Positions 1 to 11,531 of a stretch of DNA of 64,000 nt are shown here, piece after piece. Position numbers and translations under genes: made by a program. Numbering within the stretch: position 1 is the stretch's first letter; every line of letters begins with the position of its first letter. The notes beneath the pieces are model-generated. The model worked only from the letters and a program-made list of their open reading frames with translations, ran no database searches and was not told the origin of the DNA. Source of the stretch: Mercurialis annua (Eukaryota; Streptophyta; Magnoliopsida; Malpighiales; Euphorbiaceae); NCBI RefSeq assembly GCF_937616625.2, contig NC_065576.1:29633128-29697127 (forward strand), in the 5' to 3' direction.

Positions 1-125
1 CCGGGAGCCAGCCACCGATGATTCCTTTGTATGGAATGAGAGATTTTCCTACCAACCATCATGGAGGTTGGAATATGTAACAACCTGGAGTTCAGACTCC
101 GAATCCCCTGGTACAACAAGGTTTC

Positions 126-2251
126 TTGAGGAACACGCTAACTCCTACCCAGTTCAGTTTCTCGACGGAGGCTACGCCAGTCGTCACCATCACCGCGGGG
201 ACTAGTGGGTCAGGGGTGGTTCATCCAGGCATGATGCAAGTCCAAGAGTACATGGAATATTTACACAAACAAATGTTACAGACTCAGCAGATCCAGCAGG
301 TGTTCATGGCTCAAATGAATCAAGGGGGTGGTTTCAGTGCACCGCCAGTCATGACTCCTCCAGGTTTTTCTCCTGGTGAAGCTTATCCCCGCAGAGATCC
401 TCCTTGTAGAGGCATCCCGAGAGACGAAGGTCGGGATGACCCTCCACAACCTCCTAGACCTGAATTTCGAGAGAGGGGTATTCCGAGAGAAGAAGGTCGG
501 GATGATCCCTTGCCCCCTAGAATTGAGTTTCGCGATGATCAGCCACCGAGAGACGAAGGTCGGACTGACCCACCGCGGCCAAGACCTAGACCTCAGACAG
601 AATACCCACTGCCGAGAGGCGAAGATCGGCGTGATGGTAACTTGCCGAGAGAGGAAGGTCGGCATGACCGCCCTTTTCCGAGAGAAGAAGGTTGGATCCT
701 CCTCCTCCTCGAAGGGAGGGGGTGCAAGATGAGAATCTTCCACCGGGGACACAGCGCGGAAACGCTGGCTTGGGGAGGGGAGACCCAGACCCGGAGGCAG
801 ATCCTCTGCGGACCGCGAGAGCAGGAGTTCCACCGGTCAGGAGACAGGGGGCGAAGAGTGTTCACAGCTCGGGGGCAGCTTCGCAACATCTGAAAACACT
901 GTGTGACGAAGTCACTCGCCTTGTCCAGTCCGAGCTCGATAAACATAAAGGGCACAAGGCAGAGTCTCGACCTTTCACCACCTGCGTCATTGCTAGCCCG
1001 TTGTCAAAGGCTATATAGGACGACCCATTCCTAGATAAGTTTAAATATCCACCTATTGATAGATATAACGGTAAATCAGATCCGATGACTCATTTAAGTT
1101 GTTTCCAGGTCGCAATGGGGGGTACAAAGCGTTTCGGACGCCACTGTGTGTAAGGTGTTCCCTTCAACAATGAGTGATGCTGCGTAGAAATGGTACCAGA
1201 ACCTCAAGGAGGGCTCTATCAACAGCTTCAGGGAGCTTGCTATTGCTTTTAAAACTCACTTTGCTCCGAGCATTGAACGAAAGAAGAGATCCAGTGACTT
1301 AAATAAATGTTTTCAAAGGCAGGGAGAAAGCTTGAAAGTTTATGTTGCTCGTTTCAATGCGGAGGCTATAATGATAAAATATTTGAACGATGATACTTCC
1401 ATTGACGCTATGAAAGATAACACTAGTATGCAAGTCTTCTAAGATAGCCTAATCACCGACCCGGTTGATAATTACACCGAGTTGATGAACAGGGCTTGGA
1501 ACTATATCAACCTCGATGAGGAGAGACAGAGGAAAGTTTATGGGATGGTTAGCTCGGTATCCAGTAAACCGCAGAGCACCCCGGGATCTAGCCGTAGTCA
1601 AGATCGGTACCGACCTCTGAACGAGACCTCGGGGTACAGGGGAAACAAGTCATCCAACAATCAACCCAGTTCACCCAGCACGGGGCCTGGAACAAAGCCG
1701 ATTTTCATTATTGGCGGAGGAACAAAAGGTTACGTAGACCGAGCAGGGGTACCCAGACAATATGTACCGCTTAATACTCCGAGGGAATAGATTTTGTCAT
1801 GGATCAAGCACAACAATGAGGAAATTCGTTATCCCCCGAGGCTGGTGAAAGACGGAGATCACTCTAAGTTTTGTGAATTTCATGATGGTTATTGCCATGA
1901 AACAGAGGAATGTGGACGTTTGCGGAGTGAAATAGACAAGCTAGTCTGCGAGGGGCGGTTACAACATTTTGTGGTTGCCAAAGAAGGTCAAGACCGAGGG
2001 AGTACGAGGGTCAACTCGGTCAGGTCGGAGGCAGGTGGAAGCAGAGAAGCTGCACCCCCACCGAAGAAAACACAAGTCACAGGGGTGATTAACACAATCT
2101 CGGGTGGAACTCTGGAATCTGAATATAGCCGGAAACGCCGGAAAAAGAAGCAAAACATGGTCATGTCAGTGTCCACAGGATCGCCATGGCCGAGCATCGT
2201 TTTCGGGCCAAAGGATACGAAGGGGGTAGAATTCCCCACGAGGATGCTCTG
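126..2251 (+). pseudogene. gag of the Tat-lineage element (frameshifted)
   Basis: The capsid-like gag domain can be read from about 1020 to 1500: a DPFLDKFKYPPIDRYNGKSD-like entry, then WYQNLKEGSINSF and FKTHFAPS, which fit the retrotransposon gag family. Upstream, positions 410-700 encode about six copies of a short arginine/acid motif (PRDEGRDDP, PREEGRDDP, PREEGRHDR) spaced 30 to 70 bases apart. A cysteine/histidine cluster (CEFHDGYCHETEEC) lies near 1870-1915, where a nucleocapsid knuckle is expected. The frame shifts near 700, and stops occur at about 1018, 1151, 1183, 1441 and 1788. The true start may lie before base 1, because the first bases are already in coding-like sequence. Confidence 0.75.
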
Positions 2252-2722
2252 ATTATATCAACCATTGTCGGGTCGAAATGGGTAAAGCGACTGCTTGTGG
2301 ATTATGGTCGCTCAGTTAACTTGTTAACTGTGCCAGTATTTTTGGCACTCGGTGGATCTAAGACCGACCTCAAACCGGTGAACATCCCTCTCTTGGGACT
2401 GGGCGGAGCGCCAGTCTGCCCAGAAGGCATGGTTGAGCTGGACTTGGAGCTTGGTGTAGAAATACCGCAGGAGGACGGAACAGAGGGTATCTTGGCGGAA
2501 CCAACACGGAAGGTACGGTCACTTTTCATGATAATTGACATGCCTTTAGCTTACAATGGTATTTTCGGTAGACCTATGTTATATAGCACAGGTGCAGTCA
2601 CTAGTATTCGTTATTTAATGATGAAAATCCCAGTAGAAAACGAGGTCATAACTATTAGGGGAAACCAAACCTATCTCGACAATGTTACATGGCAACGATG
2701 GGCAGCACGGTGGAAACGATGA
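2186..2722 (+). pseudogene. aspartic protease region of the Tat-lineage element
   Basis: The frame at 2186-2722 contains LLVDYGRSVNLL (about 2293-2328), the usual place of the D-x-G-S-S active site of Tat-lineage proteases, and later YNGIFGRPML, typical of the protease C-terminal part. The conserved Gly-Ser-Ser is changed to Gly-Arg-Ser here, which argues against activity. It overlaps the next frame (reverse transcriptase) by about 30 bases in a different phase, so a frameshift separates the two. Confidence 0.7.
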
Positions 2723-5009
2723 ACATCGACACACCGGAGCTGCTGCTCAGAGAGAAAAAGGCTCAGAAACCCCGGGAAAACTTGGAAACAATTGAACTAA
2801 CACAGGGCTCCGAGATGTGTGTGAAGTTGGGAACAGATTGGCCGAATAAGCACCGGGAAGCTATCATAGCTCGGATAAAACAATACGTGGAAGAGTTTAC
2901 CAACAACCCGGAGGATATCGGGGGGGTAGATCTAAGGATAATCTCGCACAAGTTGAATGTGTATGCTAAGTGCAAGCCTGTCAAACAAAAGATAAGAACT
3001 TTCTCTCTAGAGAAACAAATATCTATCTGGGATGAAGTGGATAAGCTTCTGAAAGCCGGGTTCATCAGGAAAGTAGATTACCCAGAGTGGCTGGCCAATA
3101 TGGTATTAATCAAGAAGTTTAATGGCAGATGGAGGCTTTCTATAGATTTCACCGATCTAAACAACGCCTTCCCGAAAGACAGTTTTCCTTTGCCAAATAT
3201 CGACCAGTTAGTAGATGCAACGTGTGGTTTTGCAGTCTACGCTTTCTTAGACGCTTCCCAGGGATACCACCAAATCCCGATGAACAAGGATGATGAGGAG
3301 AAGACAGCATTCACAACAGACATGGGAACGTATTGCTACAAGAAGATGCCTTTCAGTTTGAAAAACGCCGGGGCAACCTATCAAAGACTCATGAATCATG
3401 TTTTCAAGGATCAACTGGGCAAGAATGTTGAGGTATATGTTGATGACATAGTGGTGAAATCCAGGAGGAATCGAGGATCACGCAGGGGACCTGGCAAAAA
3501 CTTTTGAGAAGTTAAAGAAGTTCAATCTAAAGCTAAACCCCGGAGAAGTGTGTTTTCGCGGTGCGGTCTGTGAAGTTTCTCGGGCACCTCATCTCAGAGA
3601 AAGGAATTGAGGCGAACCCGGAGAAAATTGAGGCAGTAATGAACATGAAAGCCCCCACCTTAGTAAAAGAAGTACAGAAGCTGAATGGTAGAGTCAGGGC
3701 ACTGGGAAGGTTCATGAGTTGCTCGGCCAAGCGATGCTTGCCATTTTTCAAAATCTTGAAAAATACAAAGAATTTCAAGTGGACAGACGAATGCAATGCA
3801 GCTTTTGAGGAATTGAAAGTTTACCTTAGCACTCCCCCGGTGCTAGGTAGACCCGAGCCAGGAGAAATCTTGTATTTATACCTCTCGGTGAATGAGGAGA
3901 CAGCAGCAGCAGTCCTGGTCAAGGAGGATAAGGGTCTACAAACCCCGGCTTACTATCTCAGCAGAGCTCTGAAAGGCCCAGAGATAAGATATCAGAAGAT
4001 TGAGAAATTTGCTTTGGCATTGAAGGTGGCAGCAAAAAAGCTGAGTAGATACTTTGAAGCTCACATCATAGTAGTACGGACGAACCAACCTCTGAGGAAA
4101 GCTTTGCAGAGGCCGGAGATGTCGGGACGACTGGTTAGCTGGTCGGTTCAGTTGGGAGGATATGACATCCGGTACGAACCACGGCCTGCCCTAAAGGCAC
4201 AAGTATTGGCTGATTTTTTAGCCGAGACCACTGCTAGCGATCAACTTGAGGAAGCAGATGAACAACTTTTGAACTGGGTTCTAGAAGTCGATGGGGCATC
4301 AAACCTGGAAGGATCTGGAGCAGGTGTGGTCCTGAAAGGGCCTCATGGAGTTACACTTTGGAGCTCAGTAAAATTCGATTTCCCAGCATCTAACAACGCC
4401 ACGGAATATGAGGCTCTGTTGATTGGATTGAGAATGGTGAACATGGTCAAAGCCGAGCACGTAACAATCAGAAGTGACTCTCAGTTGGTCGTTTGCCAAA
4501 TTCTGGATACTTTTGAAGCTCGGGATCCAGAGATGCGAAGATACGTTGACAGAGTTAAGTTCTTCTTGAACAAGATTCAGGAGCTATGGGGAAAGTGGGT
4601 GATAGAGCAAGTTCCCCGCTTAGAAAACCAAGAGGCCGATGTACTGGCCAAAGCGGCAACAGTGGATGAGAAGATACCCGGGGTCCATTTCTCGGTTCAA
4701 AAGCATTCCAGCATTGACAACCATGAAACCATCTTTCTAACCCAGCCTTTGGAGAATTGGATGCAAGGCATAGCCCATTACCTGATGGATGGAACTCTGC
4801 CGGAGGACAGAGACAAAGCGTACAAAATCTTGCGCCAAGCCCCTTACTATGCTTTTCTTGACGGAGTTATGTACAGGAAGTCATTCACTCACCCCTGGTC
4901 GAGATGCCTGACTTCAGAGGAGGGCGAGTACGTTCTGAGAGAAATACATGAAAGTATCTGCGGGGAACACATAGCTCCCCGCATGTTGGCAAAGAAAGCA
5001 GTTCTGTAG
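2689..5009 (+). pseudogene. reverse transcriptase plus two RNase H domains (Tat-lineage)
   Basis: The fingers and palm of reverse transcriptase run from about 2990 to 3480, with FLDASQGYHQIPM and the catalytic box YVDD at about 3437-3448. A frameshift near 3470-3560 separates this from the thumb and first RNase H-like connection region (3561-4230, VKFLGHLIS onward). A second RNase H of archaeal type follows at about 4270-4660 (VLEVDGASN, NNATEYEALL, SDSQLV). The presence of both RNase H types is diagnostic of the Tat lineage. The frame ends at a TAG at 5007-5009 inside the linker to integrase. Confidence 0.88.
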
Positions 5010-5993
5010 GGATATTACTGGCCTCTGATGGTCAAGCAAGCTGAGGAGATTGTAAAGAAGTGCGAGAACTGCCAGAGGCATCAGAACATCCGACATGCTC
5101 CAACTACAGAGCAGTGTCCTATCACTAGTCCTTGACCTTTTGCAACATGGGGGATCGATATCCTGGGACCATTTACAGCAACCATGGGGCAGAAAAAGTT
5201 CTTGATAGTGGCAGTGGATCACTTTACGAAGTGGATCGAGGTAGAGGCGGTAAGCACTATCACGGAAGCTCGGATTCGGGATTTCTTCAGGAGACAAATC
5301 GTATGCAGATTCGGGATACCCAGAGCTTTGATAACTGATAATGGGAAACAGTTCAACTGCCGAGCTTTTAAAGAGTTTTGTAGCGAATTGCATATAGACT
5401 TACGCTTCACTTCAGTGGTTCATCCGCAGAGCAATAGGATGACTAAGGTGACCAACCGGACAATATCGAAAGGGCTTAAAGCCAGGCTAGGACAATATGA
5501 CAAACAGTGGCTGGAAGAGCTACCTAAGGTTATCTGGGCTTACCGGACTACCCCGAGGGCAGGAACAGGAGACACCCCGTTTTCTCTGACATACGGGTGT
5601 GAGGCAATGATACCAGTGGAGATCGGGATGCCGACCATGAGAGTCCAATTTTTCGACGAAGCCAAAAATGAAGAGGAATAGAAGCTATGCTTAGATTTGT
5701 TAGAAGAAAGACGAGAACAGGCCGCACTGAGAATTGAAGCATACAAGCAGAGAATGGCCGAGTACCACAACAAGAGAGTGAAACCGCTGAGTTTTCAAGC
5801 CGGGGATTTGGTCCTGAGATGGGCAGACATAGCTAAGGGGAATGCCGGAGTTGGAAAACTCGAGCCCAACTGGGAAGGCCCCTACCGAGTTGTTGAAGTC
5901 GGCAGAGCAGGAGCTTATTAGATAGCACACATGTCAGGCAGAGTGCTCCCGAGAACTTGGAACTCCCAGGTTCTTCGGAAATACTATCAGTAA
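5010..5993 (+). pseudogene. integrase of the Tat-lineage element, catalytic Glu lost
   Basis: The zinc-binding end shows CENCQRH (about 5063-5083). The core has the first two catalytic aspartates in VAVDHFTKW (about 5210) and LITDNGKQF (about 5330). At the third catalytic site the family reads HPQ-x-N-G-x-x-E; here it reads HPQSNRMTK, so the glutamate is lysine and the glycine is arginine. Stops are present at about 5007, 5134, 5679 and 5919. The C-terminal part (EPNWEGPYRVVEV, ending RKYYQ) is recognisable up to the final TAA. No chromodomain is seen, as expected for Tat. Confidence 0.85.
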
Positions 5994-6159
5994 TTTGATT
6001 TGTTTTTTCATCGAGGTGCCTAGGGGTTTTTTCACTTATGTTTGGGTTAGGCTTTTGTAAAACTCAAACATAAGTTTTTCCCCTCAATGGATAAAAAAGA
6101 TTAAAAAGAATTCATGTCTTTCTTTCAAAACCCGAGCAATCTACTCGGTAAAAACATCT

Positions 6160-6285
6160 ACGGGCTATGTGCCATCCACGGGCTGTGTGCCATCCACGGG
6201 CTGCGTGCCATCCACGGGCTATGTGCCATTCACGGGCTATGTGTCATCCCCGGGCTATGAGCCATCCGCGGGCTCTAAGCCAAAT
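6160..6285 (+). repeat. 18-base tandem repeat, 7 units, after pol
   Basis: Seven head-to-tail units of 18 bases with consensus ACGGGCTATGTGCCATCC run without gaps from 6160. The first five differ by one or two bases and the last two are more diverged. Tandem repeats in the 3' untranslated part are a known trait of Retand-type Tat elements. The 6286-6716 stretch after it shows no coding signal. Confidence 0.9.
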
Positions 6286-6716
6286 CACGAGTTATCTGCC
6301 GACCCCTAGCAATGATAATCCTGAACTACAAGAAACTAGGGGCTACTAATATTGTACAACTTGTTTCAATCCGATCTCGGAAAAACAAGAAATCAATACT
6401 AGTAATTCTAGTTCAAAACTAAGTCAAGGGATCTATTAGCAAAACCTAGAAAAATCATGCTAACAAGACTAGTCCGGAACCAAGTCGAGTTATCTATGAA
6501 AACAAGCTATCACACTTAGTCAAAATCTTCAATACGAAAACATAAACATGGCAAAAGGCATTCAAAAAACACAAATAAATCGAGGAAAACGGGTATACAA
6601 AAAAACCAGATAAAACTTGTATGAAAAATTCAAATTTCACAGAAACGAAAGGTGTTCAAAATTTACAAAAAAAAACGAGCTATCCAAAAATTACAAAGTT
6701 AAGCGACCACTAAAAT

Positions 6717-8996
6717 CTAGTTCTGGTCGTCGGCTAGATAATCCTCGATGTCAGCTGGCACATCGTAATCTTCGGAAAGCTCTTTGGCCCGCCGGCCCAA
6801 TTCTTCAATGTCCAAACTGAAGTCAGACACATCCACATCAGCTCCGGAGCGACCTCTGACATACTCGCCGACTTGAACCTCGCTGACATACAGAATTCGG
6901 CGGAAGTCCTCATAGATCGCCTCCTCCCGACCTGTGACTTCTTTGGCTTTAGCCTCCGCCTCCTCAGCCCACTTCGTGACCTCGACGATTTTCTTCTTCT
7001 GGTCAGCAACAGTCTCGCGAAGACCTTTGAAGCCAGCTCATTCCGAGTAGTCATGTCGGCTAACTGCTTCGAAAAGTCTTCCCGGGCCAGGGATTTCTCG
7101 TTCTCAAGTTGACCCACATCAGCTCGGAGCTTCTCTAGCACGCCGAGGTCCCCAGCTTGGCGATCTTCAGAATCCTTCAGCTGAGACTCTAATTTGGCAA
7201 CCAGGGCAGCCCCCTCCGAAGCTTTCTTCTCCGCCTCTCGCGCCTTTTTCTGCTCAGTTAGCAGAAGGTTCTTCGCTAAAGTCAGGTCAATCTCGGTCTT
7301 ACTATGGTTCTGGTCAGCCATGTAAGACATCTGGGAAGCCTGAAAAGAAAGGAAATATACCCTCTAAGTCAACACATCAATCTAAAACAGGACTAGTACA
7401 CAAATAAAAACACGAGATATTTACCTGGAGGCAAAAAGACAAAATGACAGCCCACATATTTTCGTGCTTATAGGTCTTGTAATGCTCGCGGTCGGCGGGC
7501 ATCGTCGTAACCCGGGCGACATCCCCAGCAATGGCCAGATCGTTTAGGGTCGCAGGTCGACCATCGTTGTGACGACTAACCCACTCGGCGAAGCTCGCAC
7601 GAGTTATCGTCTGCGGCCCGGGAGCAGTTATCGTCTGCGGCCCGGTAGATCCGGCATCTGAGTTCGAGGGGCTTGCGAATTCTGACCCGCCACCTCGGGA
7701 GTTGCCCCTGGGGGATCAGCTGTTCCCTGAACTGGACCATCGACCGTCTCGGTAGAGTCGATGTTTATAAACGGGATGTTCCCGACGGGCTCAGCACCAG
7801 GAGAAACTTCTATCCCCTCCGGCAAACGAACCCGAAGGGGAATTGCATCTAAACCTTGCAGCGGGACTTCCGGTGCAACATTCTCGACCACTGGAGACTT
7901 TGGAACTTCGGCAGCTTTGGGGGGCAGAGGAGGCGCCGGGGTGACATTTCGGCTCGCCGGCCTCTTGCGTTTTTTCCCAGCAAGCTTCCCCAGGTCGATG
8001 CTGTTCACTGCAAGGATATGAAATCAAAATTAAAAACAGGTAAAATAAAAAACAAAGCCGACATGAACAAAACAACAAGCAAACACAAAACAAGCGATCA
8101 AGTAGAAAACAAAGAAAAGACAGCAAAAACAAACCAACTCCAGAAGGCACCGAGTTCTTAGGACACAGCTTGTCAGCATGGGCCTTCTCCCCAGTAGGAG
8201 CATCATCCCGGAGGATGAGAATATCCTTAAGCTCCAAAGGGCCCGGGACGTGAAACCACTTCTCCGGCTTGTAGCACTTCGGCCTCCACACATCAATCAT
8301 CCCGCGGAAAGCAGTGGGATGAGTGATTTGAAAAAAGTCTTCTTTAAAATCCCTCAGCGAATCAATGACCCCGGTTATCAAGCCTCCAAGAACATCTTTC
8401 CTCTCGCTCTGGAATCGCAGGTAAGCAAACTGATTCCGGTCCTTGAGGGACATCAGGTATAGACAACAAAATAAGCGCATGCTGGCCACCACCCCGGTCT
8501 TCTGACACAGCTTCAGAAAATAGGAATAATGACGTACCCCGTTGGGATGAATTTGAGACAGGGGCACCTTAAAGTACACGCTCAGCTGTTTATAATCCTC
8601 GGCGATAGAAAACCGAATACCGGACTGCAGATGTTCCAAGGTAAACATCAAGGTATTCTCGGGAGGTGTGTCGTTCAGCCTCTTCCCCTCCGGAATGATC
8701 AAAAGCTCGTACTCCTCCGGGATGTCAAAAGCAACCCGCATGGCCTCTAGGAAACCCGGTGTACACCGAGACGCTTTCAGGTCTCGATCGTCGGTCTTCT
8801 CGCCGACGTCGGCAACAACTCTCTTTCCTTTCCCTTTCTTAGAGGGTTGAGGCCTCGACGTCCCCACCTCTTCCACCTCGGAAGCAGCAGCACGACCAGG
8901 ACGGATAACATGGAATTCCATAGATACCTCGTCGGCACCCACATCATCGTCATCGTAACCCCTCCCCTTCTCGCGCTCTGAGGTTTCACCCAACAT
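6717..8996 (-). pseudogene. spliced extra gene on the antisense strand of the Tat-lineage element
   Basis: A gene-like structure runs opposite to gag-pol. Exon 1 (8996-8135) starts at an ATG and encodes an acidic N-end, a basic KKGKGKR stretch, then a globular domain with HLQSGIRF, VRHYSYFLKLCQK and CYKPEKWFHV, which I recognise as the 'putative gypsy-type transposon' (Transposase_28/PF04195-like) family. A GT donor after 8135 and an AG acceptor at 8008 remove 127 bases and keep the frame into exon 2 (8007-7434, proline-rich, then FAEWVSRHNDGRP). A second intron (7433-7340) leads to exon 3 (7339-6717), a long Lys/Glu-rich coiled coil ending ADDQN. Frameshifts near 7700 and 7035, and a 24-base tandem duplication near 7600-7645, break it. 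Extra, often antisense, reading frames are known in Tat-lineage elements such as Grande and Retand; function is unknown. Intron positions are inferred. Confidence 0.7.
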
Positions 8997-10084
8997 ATCT
9001 AGGGAAAATTGAAACAAGCTCGGATGAGACAAGTTCCAATGGGAAAAACAAGATGAACTTGCAAAAAATCAAAATTATGGATCAAAGAGGGAATTCCTAA
9101 GGGGTGAAACCATCAGAACACGAAGAACACAACAATTGATTTCCAGAATACTAGAAATCAATTCAGCAACCAATGAACAAAAACACTAAGCACAAATCAA
9201 AACAACGAACACAAAGTAAACAATTTCTGGAAAAATTCGTCAAAGCAAAACATTAAACCAAACTGGAAAAACAGAGAATCCAACGAATATAGCATAATCT
9301 GGAAATCAAAAACAGAGAATCTAACGAGTACAACATAATCTGGAAATTAAAAACAGAGAATCCAACAAGGCAAAGCAAAATTCCATAAACAAACTGCGAT
9401 TTTAGGAAATAAACACGCAAAAAATGTAACACTCATGGCACAAAGGGAAAAACATAAGATTAAACCATGAAATTAAGAACACTTACTTGTGGAAAAATGC
9501 AGTAAATCCTGGAGCAAACGCAAACACGATAACTGGAAACACGAAGCAAGATAACGACGAAACTCAGAAATCTCAGAAACAAAAGCCAGAAAACCCTTCA
9601 ACAAGCAGAAAACGAAGAAGACTTAGAGAAGACGAAAAACACAAGTTTTTCTTTTCAAAGGCAGAGAGAAGATGGAAAATCAGAAAGTAAAGGAGAAATG
9701 TTATAAGGTTTTGAAAAAATAAAACTTATAACTGAAAAAGAGAGGGAAAACGAAAAGGCATGCTTTTAATTTTCTCTCTCCTCTCACTTGAAACGCCTCC
9801 TAGAAAAACGCATCAGCAATAACTGCTGGCCACGTGGAATAACACTTGAGCAGGAACGCAACCGCCATCAAGGACACCAGCTCCAACAGCTGTCACGCAC
9901 ACCACCTTGAGAAGACATGTTCTTTCACATCACCACGTCCTACCAGCTAACCCTCCCTTTTGACAAACGGCTCGGTGTCAGAGATGTTTGACAAGAAGGA
10001 CAACCGCACCACCAGTCACGTGACCTAAGACCTCGGAGAACACTACCAACTCGGACATAAATATCCAATGCACTGGGGGGCTAG
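8997..10084. other. non-coding 3' region of the Tat-lineage element with polypurine tract
   Basis: No coding signal is seen on either strand. The AT-rich part 9050-9780 lies upstream of the antisense gene and could hold its promoter (inference). A G-rich tract at 10075-10084 just before the LTR is the likely plus-strand primer (polypurine tract). Confidence 0.5.
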
Positions 10085-10596
10085 TGATAACGTAGCACGT
10101 CTAGTAGGGGCGAAGCAACCTCGTCAAGAACGAACATCGCTAAGTCAAGCATTCCACCAACTTGATGACGACTTACGACCATCTCCTAAATCATAGACCA
10201 CGCGACCTGGGGGGTCACCGGATTGATGAACATTAGAGCATGTGTGCTTTTGACAAGGTCGGATTGAAGATTCTGTCCGAGCTTCTAGACGAGGGACATG
10301 AAAGCTCGGTACAGATGACCCGAGCTTCGAGATACACTCAAGCTCAGAAACTAGATATATGTAAGTTTGGCTCAATCAATCCGGGCTTCAGACTCTGACC
10401 AAACTCCGAGATCTAGCCCACGAGCACACACACGTGTACCAGATCCTGGGACCACAGAAGATCCTCTGACAGGTGCGTGAGGAATGTTCCCTCCACCTGA
10501 CACACCTAACAACCTGCGCCCCATACGGGAATATCCTCCACGAAGGCATAATCGTTTTTCAGGGACCACTCCAAGGACAGTCTGCCAGCAAGGCAA

Positions 10597-10644
10597 GGTT
10601 TGTCCTTAAACCCTAACTATAAATAAGGGGTTTAAGGACAAACC
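10597..10644. repeat. perfect 17-bp inverted repeat around the LTR TATA box
   Basis: The arm GGTTTGTCCTTAAACCC (10597-10613) is matched without mismatch by its reverse complement at 10628-10644. The 14-base loop (10614-10627) contains the TATA box. In DNA this could form a cruciform with the promoter core in the loop. If transcription starts upstream, the RNA would form a stable hairpin. Confidence 0.95.
10618..10625 (+). promoter_or_regulatory. TATA box of the Tat-lineage LTR
   Basis: TATAAATA is an exact plant TATA consensus, sits about 533 bases into the LTR, and is followed by a pyrimidine-rich stretch (10655-10705) typical of plant transcription start regions. Confidence 0.7.
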
Positions 10645-10822
10645 CTAGGTAATTCTTTCTCTTCTATGAATACTCTTCTTCTTTTCTCTTCTTCTTCTTC
10701 CTTACTCAGAAATCTTACTTGAGCGTCGGAGTGAACGTCCGGTGACCCCCACCGGAGTTCTTTTTGACCTCTGTTTGCTGTTTGTGTAGCCTGGAGGAGC
10801 TCGGATCTCATTTGGTGACAGT

Positions 10823-11531
10823 ATGTCTAGATTTTTGGATAACATGTCACAAGGAAATCGGTATGTTGCAGATGCCGGATCGGTCAACGTGAATGTAGAG
10901 CAATATTTAAGAAGTGTGACCCCGGAAACCGCAAATGCTGAAATTGGTACCTCCGCTAATAGAAATGGTTTTCAGTCGGAGTCGGTTGGATTGCAACCAC
11001 CGAACCCTAGCTTTAGATGCTGATTGGTTCACCAACGGAGTGGACAAGTTTAAAGAGGCTAAGATGAATGCAATTGAAGCTAAGGATAGAGTAGTTGAAG
11101 CTCTTGAGGAGGTGACTAGAACCGAGAGCCGTGAGAGGTATAGGTTTGTGTTGTTGGGTGGTTATCTTGATACTTTGACTAGGGGAAGCAAATCGGTTCA
11201 AGATTACATGGAGGAGTTCATGAGGTTTAATTCGGCTGTGCCGGATTTGATGATGAACACGGATGAAGTTCATTCCCGTTTCATTTACAGTTTAGATGAG
11301 GAGTTTTACAGATTTTTGAGTGAGAGGGCGAGGCCACTTCCGTACCTATACGGATGTGCATTAGCATTAGAGGAGTTTATGATAGCCCGAGGAACGCCAC
11401 CACAAGCATATTTCTATCCCTATACCGAGAATCCTATTTTTGGAGCAATGGTACCTGATGATGAGGAGCAAGAGGAGGATCCAGAAGAAGACCCGGAGAA
11501 GGATCCCGAGGAATATATTCAGTTGGATTAG
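10823..11531 (+). pseudogene. gag-like fragment of another retroelement
   Basis: Two overlapping frames (10823-11023 and 10935-11531) encode gag-like protein. The second contains SKSVQDYMEEFMRF and PDLMMNTDEVHSRF, matching the part of Ty3/gypsy gag where chromodomain elements read SVQ-x-Y-x-x-EF-x-R, and ends in an acidic repeat (DPEEDPEKDPEE). No protease, reverse transcriptase or zinc knuckle follows. The fragment begins right after the Tat-lineage LTR, so it may be older DNA into which that element inserted. Confidence 0.55.

Larger units (their letters stand above)
1..10810 (+). mobile_element. Tat-lineage Ty3/gypsy retrotransposon, 5' end outside window
   Basis: The order gag, protease, reverse transcriptase, RNase H, a second RNase H and integrase, followed by a long non-coding 3' part with an opposite-strand gene and then an LTR, is that of the Tat lineage (Ogre/Retand/Grande type) of plant Ty3/gypsy elements. 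The 5' LTR and primer-binding site lie before base 1, so target duplications cannot be checked. The right LTR starts TGATAACG at 10085 after a G-rich tract. Every protein region has stops or frameshifts and the integrase has lost its catalytic glutamate, so this copy cannot move on its own. GC content is clearly higher than in the flanking DNA. Confidence 0.85.
10085..10810 (+). repeat. 3' LTR of the Tat-lineage element
   Basis: It begins TGATAACGTAGCACG immediately after the polypurine tract and most likely ends ...CTCA at 10810, giving TG...CA ends and about 726 bases. It carries a clear TATA box at 10618. The right boundary is inferred from the change of sequence character and the start of an unrelated gag frame at 10823; no partner LTR is in the window to confirm it. 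Confidence 0.65.

Noticed and set aside
276..833. Minus-strand frame of 185 codons over the gag repeat region
   Set aside because: It is the shadow of the repeated PREEGR-coding stretch on the plus strand; no start context or family resemblance.
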